From the NCBI GenBank assembly GCA_964444305.1, contig CAYUGQ010000048.1:1-18282 (forward strand): a DNA stretch of 18,282 nucleotides, read 5' to 3'. Every line of letters starts with the position of its first letter. The first letter of the stretch is position 1. The stretch is from JAKFFN01 sp964444305 (GTDB lineage: Bacteria > Sumerlaeota > Sumerlaeia > Sumerlaeales > Sumerlaeaceae). Positions 1 through 6,519 of the stretch are shown piece by piece. The notes beneath the pieces are model-generated. The model made no database searches and was not told where the DNA came from. It worked only from the letters and a program-made list of their open reading frames with translations. The translations under genes were made by a program, and so were the position numbers.

Positions 1-182
1 CACCAGTGACAAGCGGAATACCCAATCGAAATCAGCAACGGCTTATTTTCCGCCCTCGCTTTCGCAAACGCCTCCTCCCCCCACGGATACCAGTCCACGG
101 GATTATACTGATGCTGTAACAAATAAGGAGACTTTTCACTGGCGAGCCGGTTAGGCGTGCGATCAGAGGGAGAGTTTGACAT
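1..182 (-). CDS. DUF255 / YyaL-type thioredoxin-like protein, N-terminal fragment
   Basis: This is the first 60 codons of a gene that runs off the left edge of the window. Reading leftward from an ATG at 182, the protein begins MSNSPSDRTPNRLASEKSPY, then shows LLQH, NPVDWYPWGEEAF, KPLLISIGYSACHW, and the next codon begins TG, consistent with Cys (CHWC). This pattern is the hallmark N-terminus of the DUF255 family (YyaL, spermatogenesis-associated protein 20), large proteins with an N-terminal thioredoxin-like fold followed by a glycosidase-like barrel. The cellular role of the family is poorly known. An AAGGA sits 11 bases before the ATG. It diverges from the gene at 289 across 106 bases. Family assignment is strong; the body of the protein is outside the window. 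Confidence 0.88.
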   Translation of the reverse strand, partial: MSNSPSDRTPNRLASEKSPYLLQHQYNPVDWYPWGEEAFAKARAENKPLLISIGYSACHW

Positions 183-206
183 TAAATGGGAAATCCTTGA
201 TTGGTG

Positions 207-215
207 TGGTATACT
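207..215 (+). promoter_or_regulatory. extended -10 promoter element upstream of the GspG-like gene
   Basis: TGGTATACT fits an extended -10 (TGn then a TATAAT-like hexamer with one mismatch). It predicts a start near 222 and a leader of about 65 bases before the ATG at 289. No -35 lies at the usual distance: a perfect TTGACA at 176-181 is 28 bases upstream, too far. The spacer is shared with the divergent DUF255 gene. Confidence 0.4.
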
Positions 216-275
216 TTCAGCATACCGATATAGAGACCGGAATCAGTGTAATACCAATAGCAAACAATATGCAAG

Positions 276-281
276 AGGAGG
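276..281 (+). promoter_or_regulatory. Shine-Dalgarno AGGAGG that fixes the start at 289
   Basis: A perfect AGGAGG lies 7 bases before ATG 289. The frame is open back to 157, but this site and the signal peptide that follows the ATG argue that the first 44 codons of the open frame are not translated. Confidence 0.85.
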
Positions 282-288
282 AATCACC

Positions 289-834
289 ATGTTTTCTCCA
301 GGAACCCTCACAGTAATCCTGTCAATCTTGTTTCTTTCAATACACTCCGCAGCCTTATCCCAAAGCGTCAGCACAGCCCAGGCGCAACGACTTGCAGCCC
401 AGCGCAACCAGGCCATGCTCCAACAGCAATATCGAGCCCAACAGCAGGCCCTCCGCTCCCAGCAATATCGCAATCAGATGAATCGCCAGGCGGTCCAGTC
501 CCGCACCGCCAACGTATCCGGCGCACGCCCCACCGCAAGCAATGCAAGCATGAGAGGTCTGATGACCGCCCTTAACGCATTCTCCGCCGACAACGGACGC
601 ATGCCCACCCAGGCCGAAGGCCTGCAAGCCCTGCTCAGACCCCCTGCAAACGCACGCAACTGGCGAGGACCCTACATTTCCCAGAATAACTGGCGCGCCG
701 CTCTCGCCGACCCCTGGGGAAATCCTTACCGCTATACCGTATCCCCAGCCGGCCGATACTCCACCTACACAATATCATCCGACGGACCAGATCGCACTCC
801 CGGAACCGCTGACGACCTTAAGATCCAGTTCTAA
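289..834 (+). CDS. secreted Gln-rich protein with a GspG-like (type II secretion pseudopilin) C-terminal domain
   Basis: The 181-residue protein starts at an ATG with a perfect Shine-Dalgarno. Residues 1-25 form an uncharged signal peptide or membrane anchor ending near AALSQS. Residues 26-75 are Gln/Arg/Ala-rich and probably helical. Residues 86-181 match the C-terminal domain of type II secretion major pseudopilins: TALNAFSADNGRMPT, GLQALL, WRGPYI, DPWGNPYRY and the calcium-loop-like SSDGPDRTPGTADDL. The prepilin-peptidase signature (Gly-Phe-Thr-x-x-Glu at the start of a long hydrophobic helix) is absent, so it should not assemble as a classical pseudopilin. It is probably a periplasmic or surface protein using the fold for another purpose. 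It ends 9 bases before the convergent AsmA-like gene. Exact role unknown. Confidence 0.8.
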   Translation: MFSPGTLTVILSILFLSIHSAALSQSVSTAQAQRLAAQRNQAMLQQQYRAQQQALRSQQYRNQMNRQAVQSRTANVSGARPTASNASMRGLMTALNAFSADNGRMPTQAEGLQALLRPPANARNWRGPYISQNNWRAALADPWGNPYRYTVSPAGRYSTYTISSDGPDRTPGTADDLKIQF

Positions 835-843
835 TCTGCCCCA

Positions 844-3800
844 TCAGGCTCCCTGGAACATCGGGAGCGGAACCGGCGTAATTCGTGGATTAGCCGCAGG
901 GCCCGCCACACGAAAAGCCAGCAGAAACGCGTTTGTCACCTCATCCGCCAACTCGGCCACCTGTCCAATAATCGGCAAATTACCAAACACCGTCTTAAAC
1001 AAACGCAGCCTCAAGCTACCATCAATAGTACGCGCCTGAGTTCCCCGCGCCGGATTAGCCGCAAACCAGTAATCCCCCTGCATATCAAGCTGAAGCCCGT
1101 TAGTCTGCAACACAATATCCCGGCTGCTCAAAGCACCATTTCCAATCTGGAAAGTCGCCGCCTGCGCCGTTTCAAACAACCGCCCGCCCAAATCTCGTCC
1201 CGTAGTCTGGCCAAGCTGCTGAATCACCCCAGTCCGCCCAAGCTCCATATTGTTAACATAAACAGAGCCACCACCACGGATAGACAACGGGTTATCCCCC
1301 ACCCCTTCCACGGTCAGGTGACCATTTGCAAGGCCGCGAATGTTCGAGGGAGCCACAAAAACCGCAGGCAAAACCGTCTCCAATGGCATCGATTGCACAT
1401 CAACATTAGCCTGCCACTTTGGAAACTGATTCGGCCGCCAATAAAATGATTCAACCCGACCACTGCCAATAATCCGGCCAGTCCCCTGAGCGTACCCCTG
1501 CACAACAACTTCGTGAAATTCCGTCACGCGCGGCTGCTCATTCTGAACCATTCGGAAGGAAAGCTTACCTCGACTGCGTCCCCCCGTCTGCCCCCGCAAT
1601 TCCACCCGGGGAGCCTGAATGTCCGCATCCAGTTCAAAAGTCTTGCCCGTCATCGGCGGCCGATCCGGTCTATCCAGCTCACGCCCCCAGCCAGCAACCC
1701 ACGTATCCAGCTTCAAAGTTTCATGAGTGGACAACTGAATTGACAAGGCAGGAAGATTGTCGGGCCGAAGTCTCAATTGACCGCTCAATCTGCAGTTTGG
1801 CGTATCAGAAAAAGCACATCGAATTGGCGAGCCAGCCGGAATTGTCAGGGTAGAACCGTCTACAACAACAGTTCCTGTCATCCCCGTAACCCTGCCTTCC
1901 GGGATTCGACGCCCGTTTTCCCTCCGGGCCGGAGGCATTGAAATCACTCGGATACTAGCATCATTTAATTCCAGATTGCCCTGTAGCGTGAAGGTTTGAG
2001 TCTTGACGCTCTCTGTCATCAAGATGTGGGCCTGTTGCATAACCTGTTCCAGATTTGCCGATCCGGAAGGCGCATTCGACCCCTCCGCAACGAAACGCAA
2101 ATCAGCCATCAGCCCCCCTGACATATCCATAAACTGGGAAAGTTCGGGAAAAGTCCGCGCCACATTCTCCAGCGTACCCGGGGATTTTATCTTCAGATCC
2201 AGCTTATTACCCGCAATAAGCCCACTCAGTTGCAACGGCTCACCATTGATCTGCCCTTCCAGACTCTGCAAATCAAGTTGCTGACCATTCCAGCGAATAG
2301 CACCCCGTACGCCTTCCACTCGACCATTCATGAAAGACAGATTGGGATCAAGCCCAACATCCTCCAACCGCATTACGCCGGTCAAGTGGCTCCCCAAATC
2401 GGCCATCGGACCACTGACCATCATCCGGGTTTCTGCCCGCCCACTTAAATTGTAGGCATCAATAGCCCGTTCCTGCTCATCAGTAAGGTAATCCTGTAAT
2501 TGTCCAAGATCAAGACGGGACGTCAGACTGGCTGATACCTGCGGATCCCTCCAGAAAAACGTGTCCCCTTGCACCATCCCGTCAATTTCCATCTCATTGC
2601 CGCGCAACTTGCCCGTCAAATTTCTCAGTACAATATGATCATCATCCACAACCGCAGAACCAGATAGCTCAGTCACCCTTCCCGGCAGCAGTGGGTGGTT
2701 TAGCGTAATATTTTCAAAGTTAAATCCGCCTTCCACCGCCGGCACCCCGGACGCATCCCGTTGCCTGAGATCAACCTCCTGCTCCCAGGTCCCGCGTCCG
2801 GAAATCTGACCCGAAGCCGCTATGTCCCCCCCAGACGTCAAACGCCCCCCATGCAGACGCAGCAAATTCTCAACATCCACGATAGCCGTCCAGTTCATAT
2901 CCAGCTTACCAGACTTATCCTGCCAGGGATCGCCCACAAACCGACCATCCAGCGCCAGACGCGCTCCACCATAATCAGCCGTCACATCCGAAAAAGTAAT
3001 CGAATCCGCACCAAACTGCACATCCCCAAACAAATTACGCAAAGACGCCGGAAGCGACGGCGTACGCAAGTTGACTCCCCGCGTTTGCACCAACCCGTCC
3101 AGCCTGCCCAGCTCCCCATTGCGCACGGAAACATTAATATCATAAGCCAACTGCCCCTGGGTCGGATCAAGATCCCACCCATCCGGCAAAAACCGCTTCA
3201 GAATAGCCCGATACTCCGCATCCAGGGCACTTCCAGCCACAGCAAGCTCATACCACGGAGCCCGGTTCTCCATCCCCGCTGTGCCATTTACGCTTAGAAC
3301 CGCCCCATCGCTACGCAACGCAGCCCGATCAATCCTGGTCACCCCACCAGACGTATCCTGATCAAAAACCAAAACAAACGCCATGTTTTCATCCGTCAGC
3401 ATAAAATCCGTAATCGGATCCGCCGTGGACAAATTTTCCATATTTATCGTCGCCGCCACGGAACGAATCGTTTCCGTAGAGCTGCTGGAAAGATCAAACT
3501 CAAGACCTCTACCCAGCAGCGAACCTCCCTGGTGAGCCCGGAACAGGTCATATAGAGCCAATTCCTGAACAGACCCCGAAAGCGTAAATTGCTTTCCCGG
3601 ATCAATTTCCAACTGACCCTTAACCCCCATAGCCATGCTGCCTGTCGTTGAGCTGTCATCCGCAGGCGAAAGAACCCCCGCAGCCATACCCTCAAAATCA
3701 AACGCCAGGTTATTACCCGGGCGATTCTCAACATGCATATCGCCCGTCAAACGCAACGTCGCGGTCGGAGGCCTGTCATCCGGAAAGATAGACTCAGCCT

Positions 3801-4332
3801 CGGAAAACGCCAGTTCCACATCACGAATATCCAGATTATCAAACGGCAGCAACTCCGCCGTACTAGTCCCTGGCGGCTGAGCGGCCTTCACAGCATCAAC
3901 TAAAATCTGCGTACGAGTCCCCAGTTTCAAAGAATTTGCCGAGTACTCAAAATCCAGCGCAGTAGGTCGCTTCAAAATTACGCTGGAAATGTTCGCTTCC
4001 GGCTCCAGCAAAAGCTCCCATGGCTTCACCTTGGCATAAACGTCTTCAATCTGTAAAAAGGTTGCACCACCCTCAACCGGATCCGACAGCCGCAGGTTCC
4101 TGATATGATACTGACCCGCCGGAATATTAAGACTGGCCTCATCATACGACACCGCCAGACCGGTCATCCTCTCCAGACGCTGAAGCACCCGCTTGTTAAT
4201 GGTCGCATTGCTGATAGGCTCACGCGTAAACTGCCACAAAGCCAAAATAAAGCCCACAAACAGAATGGACAGAACACCAACCAGGCATCCACAACTCCGC
4301 TTCCAGTTTCTCGACTTCGACTCCCGCACCAT
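844..4332 (-). CDS. large AsmA-like envelope protein (1162 aa)
   Basis: The protein opens with a short basic stretch and one membrane helix (about residues 14-34, SCGCLVGVLSILFVGFILAL). Over a thousand residues follow, dominated by alternating beta-strand patterns. Repeated phrases such as LSGSAVVDDDHIVLRNLTGK and LEGQINGEPLQLSGLI are typical of AsmA/YhdP/TamB-type repeats, which form long beta-groove rods. The C-terminus (TFQIGNGALSSRDIVLQTNG, then GDYWF and VAGPAANPRITPVPL) resembles AsmA-like C-terminal regions. Known relatives span the periplasm and are implicated in moving phospholipids between inner and outer membranes. That role here is inference from fold, and it implies a diderm cell. 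The ATG at 4332 has no clear Shine-Dalgarno, but no better start exists. It is monocistronic and divergent from recX. Confidence 0.8.
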   Translation of the reverse strand: MVRESKSRNWKRSCGCLVGVLSILFVGFILALWQFTREPISNATINKRVLQRLERMTGLAVSYDEASLNIPAGQYHIRNLRLSDPVEGGATFLQIEDVYAKVKPWELLLEPEANISSVILKRPTALDFEYSANSLKLGTRTQILVDAVKAAQPPGTSTAELLPFDNLDIRDVELAFSEAESIFPDDRPPTATLRLTGDMHVENRPGNNLAFDFEGMAAGVLSPADDSSTTGSMAMGVKGQLEIDPGKQFTLSGSVQELALYDLFRAHQGGSLLGRGLEFDLSSSSTETIRSVAATINMENLSTADPITDFMLTDENMAFVLVFDQDTSGGVTRIDRAALRSDGAVLSVNGTAGMENRAPWYELAVAGSALDAEYRAILKRFLPDGWDLDPTQGQLAYDINVSVRNGELGRLDGLVQTRGVNLRTPSLPASLRNLFGDVQFGADSITFSDVTADYGGARLALDGRFVGDPWQDKSGKLDMNWTAIVDVENLLRLHGGRLTSGGDIAASGQISGRGTWEQEVDLRQRDASGVPAVEGGFNFENITLNHPLLPGRVTELSGSAVVDDDHIVLRNLTGKLRGNEMEIDGMVQGDTFFWRDPQVSASLTSRLDLGQLQDYLTDEQERAIDAYNLSGRAETRMMVSGPMADLGSHLTGVMRLEDVGLDPNLSFMNGRVEGVRGAIRWNGQQLDLQSLEGQINGEPLQLSGLIAGNKLDLKIKSPGTLENVARTFPELSQFMDMSGGLMADLRFVAEGSNAPSGSANLEQVMQQAHILMTESVKTQTFTLQGNLELNDASIRVISMPPARRENGRRIPEGRVTGMTGTVVVDGSTLTIPAGSPIRCAFSDTPNCRLSGQLRLRPDNLPALSIQLSTHETLKLDTWVAGWGRELDRPDRPPMTGKTFELDADIQAPRVELRGQTGGRSRGKLSFRMVQNEQPRVTEFHEVVVQGYAQGTGRIIGSGRVESFYWRPNQFPKWQANVDVQSMPLETVLPAVFVAPSNIRGLANGHLTVEGVGDNPLSIRGGGSVYVNNMELGRTGVIQQLGQTTGRDLGGRLFETAQAATFQIGNGALSSRDIVLQTNGLQLDMQGDYWFAANPARGTQARTIDGSLRLRLFKTVFGNLPIIGQVAELADEVTNAFLLAFRVAGPAANPRITPVPLPMFQGA

Positions 4333-4463
4333 CAGACTGACAAACTTTTCATACCAGATTGAAACCGACTTTTTCCTAGCTTTTGAATGTTAACGTACCC
4401 AAATCCCCATTGATTATCTCTCACACCAGCCTCTAACTATCCCCCACATGCCCCGTCTCATTC

Positions 4464-4469
4464 TATAAA
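4464..4469 (+). promoter_or_regulatory. possible -10 box placing recX as a leaderless transcript
   Basis: TATAAA ends 6 bases before the ATG at 4476, so transcription would begin at or next to the start codon. No Shine-Dalgarno precedes 4476 or the alternative ATG at 4491, which fits leaderless translation. No convincing -35 is visible, so this is tentative. Confidence 0.25.
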
Positions 4470-4475
4470 ATTCCC

Positions 4476-5120
4476 ATGATTATCCAAGACATGAAATATC
4501 AACAACGCAGAGGGCTGGCAGAAGTAACCATCACCGCCGACGACGGCTCAATCACAACCTTAGACGCTGAGGTTGTCGTCCGGTTCCAGTTGAAAACCTC
4601 ACTCGAGGTTTCTCAAGAGTTCTGGGATGAAGTTACCAGAGAAAATGAATTTCTACTTGCAAAACGCAAACTTATAACTTATCTGGCAGTTCGTAAGAAA
4701 ACAACATTAGACGCTCAACGCTACTTGCTGAGGGCCGGTTTCTCTCCAAATGCCACCAAAGCTGCGATCGCACACGCCCAAAGGCTCCAATACCTGGACG
4801 ATCGGGAATACGCCGAAGCTTTTGTTCGCATGCGAACCAGATCTGGCACCAAAGGCCCACATATCGTCAGTAGGGAATTACGAGCTAAAGGCATTGCGCC
4901 GGAGGAAATAAAGAGTGCTGTATCACCCATGACAGAATCCGATTCTCAAATCGAAGCAGCCCGCAGAGTCGCTGCAAAAAAACACCCGTCCCTCAAAGAT
5001 GATTCGGACCTGGTTAAGGCCGCCCGCAAGCTGTCTCAACACTTGGCTCGACGCGGCTTCGATGCAGACATCTGTGAACAGGTAACCCGCGAATTCTTCG
5101 GCGATCCCACCCAGTTTTAA
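4476..5120 (+). CDS. recX: RecX family regulator of RecA
   Basis: The 214-residue protein has the RecX layout. A short beta-rich N-terminus (VTITADDGSITTLDAEVVVR, then FQLKTSLEVSQEFWDEV) is followed by helical repeats: KRKLITYLAVRKKTTLDAQR, LLRAGFSPNATKAAI, LQYLDDREYAEAFV, GPHIVSRELRAKGI and a last RecX-like repeat, KAARKLSQHLARRGFDADIC. RecX binds RecA filaments and modulates strand exchange and the SOS response. The length is normal to slightly long for the family. recA, its usual neighbour, is absent here, so recX is an orphan next to argG. Start choice is open between ATG 4476 and ATG 4491; neither has a Shine-Dalgarno. It diverges from the AsmA-like gene. Confidence 0.88.
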   Translation: MIIQDMKYQQRRGLAEVTITADDGSITTLDAEVVVRFQLKTSLEVSQEFWDEVTRENEFLLAKRKLITYLAVRKKTTLDAQRYLLRAGFSPNATKAAIAHAQRLQYLDDREYAEAFVRMRTRSGTKGPHIVSRELRAKGIAPEEIKSAVSPMTESDSQIEAARRVAAKKHPSLKDDSDLVKAARKLSQHLARRGFDADICEQVTREFFGDPTQF

Positions 5121-5266
5121 CCCGACCGCCCTTATCTCCTGCCTGTAACCGCAGTCTCTCCGCATACCCCCAAAATAATTGCGGTTGAAATATGTGACAA
5201 GAATACGCCGCGCCGACGCATCTATCATCCGCTCGACGCTGCATATCACACTTACTTTGGAGCCCC

Positions 5267-6514
5267 ATGAACGCGAGCGACCTTAAAGGTAAAACAATAG
5301 CATTTGCAGGCAGCGGAGGTCTTGATAGCTGCACCATCACCCGCTGGCTGGCCGACCTCGGCGTTAACGTCGTCAGCGTCACACTGGATCTCGGTCAGCC
5401 TGACGAATCCAGCCTGGACGAAGTCCGCAAACGCATGCTCGCCGCCGGAGCTGTCGATGCTGTTGTTCTCGATGGACGCGCAGCCTTGGCCCAGGAAGGC
5501 CTCAAAGTCGTTCAGGCCCAGGCCCGCTATGAAGGCGACTATTGGAACACCACAGGCATCGCCCGCCATGTCACAACCGCCCTTATTCTCGACGTCATGC
5601 GCGAACGCGGCATTAAAATCCTCAGCCACGGCGCAACCGGTCGCGGCAATGACCAGGTTCGATTTCAACTCGTCACCCACATGCTCGAACCCGACTACGA
5701 AGTTTACGCCCCATGGCGCGACCAGCAGTTTCTCGACCGCTTCGGTGGTCGCAAGGAAATGATCGACTTCTGCCAGGAACGCGGCGTCCCCATCAAAGCC
5801 ACCCATAAAAAACCCTACAGCACCGATGCAAACCTTCTCGGCCTTACCCATGAAGCCGGAAAACTAGAAAACCTCGAAGTCGGCGCCCTCGAAATCGAAC
5901 CAGAGTTTGGCGTCTACCCTCACCAGGCCCCAGACACCATGGAAGACATCTCCATCACCTTCGACAAAGGCGTCCCCGTTGCCCTCAACGGTCAGAAAAT
6001 GGAACTACTCCCTCTCTTTGAAGAACTCAATAAACTGGGCGGACGCAACGGCATTGCCATCGGTGCCCACCTCGTGGAAAACCGGTTCGTCGGCATCAAA
6101 AGCCGCGGAATTTATGAAACCCCCGGCATGGAAGTGCTCGGCAAAGCCTATGAGTACATGCTTCAGCTAACCCTCGACCGCCGCTCTCACAAGCTCTTCG
6201 TCAGCCTCCGCGAGCTCCTCGCCGAGCAGATCTACCAAGGCTATTGGTTTGATCCCGCCAGCACCGCCGCCAAAGCCGCCATCGCCCATTTCTCTCGATT
6301 CTCTACCGGCACCATTAAACTCAAGTTATACCGCGGCCACACCTTCTTCGCAGCAGCCGTGGATGTCCCCCACTGTCTCTATTCTGAAACCGCCTCCAGC
6401 ATGGAGAAGGTCGGCGAATTCAACCACGCTGACAGCGAAGGTTTCCTCAACGTCCTCGCAGTATCAGCCCGCATTCTGGCTCGACAGAACCAGGTGGATA
6501 ACGCCAGGGACTAA
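5267..6514 (+). CDS. argG: argininosuccinate synthase
   Basis: The 415-residue enzyme should condense citrulline and aspartate with ATP to argininosuccinate, the penultimate step of arginine synthesis. The PP-loop SGGLDS is at residues 16-21, the aspartate/citrulline region GATGRGNDQVRF at 122-133, and PYSTDANLLGLTHEAGKLE follows at 183-201. Later come VENRFVGIKSRGIYETPGME and the C-terminal helices. Most relatives have SGGLDT; here Thr is Ser. The sequence mixes hallmarks: GATGxGNDQVRF recalls the common short ArgG, whereas LGQPDE, YSTDxNxLG and PVALNG recall the E. coli type. The start has GGAG four bases upstream. The spacer after recX is 146 bases with no clear promoter. No other arg gene is in the window. 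The next gene begins about 5 bases after its stop. Confidence 0.96.
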   Translation: MNASDLKGKTIAFAGSGGLDSCTITRWLADLGVNVVSVTLDLGQPDESSLDEVRKRMLAAGAVDAVVLDGRAALAQEGLKVVQAQARYEGDYWNTTGIARHVTTALILDVMRERGIKILSHGATGRGNDQVRFQLVTHMLEPDYEVYAPWRDQQFLDRFGGRKEMIDFCQERGVPIKATHKKPYSTDANLLGLTHEAGKLENLEVGALEIEPEFGVYPHQAPDTMEDISITFDKGVPVALNGQKMELLPLFEELNKLGGRNGIAIGAHLVENRFVGIKSRGIYETPGMEVLGKAYEYMLQLTLDRRSHKLFVSLRELLAEQIYQGYWFDPASTAAKAAIAHFSRFSTGTIKLKLYRGHTFFAAAVDVPHCLYSETASSMEKVGEFNHADSEGFLNVLAVSARILARQNQVDNARD

Positions 6515-6519
6515 CAGTT

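Noticed and set aside
176..181. Perfect TTGACA as a -35 for the GspG-like gene
   Set aside because: It is 28 bases from the TATACT at 210-215, far outside the usual 16-19, and it overlaps the start codon of the divergent DUF255 gene.
157..288. 44-codon N-terminal extension of the GspG-like gene
   Set aside because: ATG 289 has a perfect Shine-Dalgarno and a signal peptide; the extension has no such support and overlaps the likely promoter.
2761..3297. Plus-strand open frame of 178 codons inside the AsmA-like gene
   Set aside because: Its Pro/Arg/Gln-rich translation shows no domain and lies opposite a continuous 1162-codon frame.
5121..5266. Promoter upstream of argG (TTGCGG with AATACG, or TATCAT)
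   Set aside because: No pair of boxes has both acceptable sequence and spacing; I could not support a specific site.
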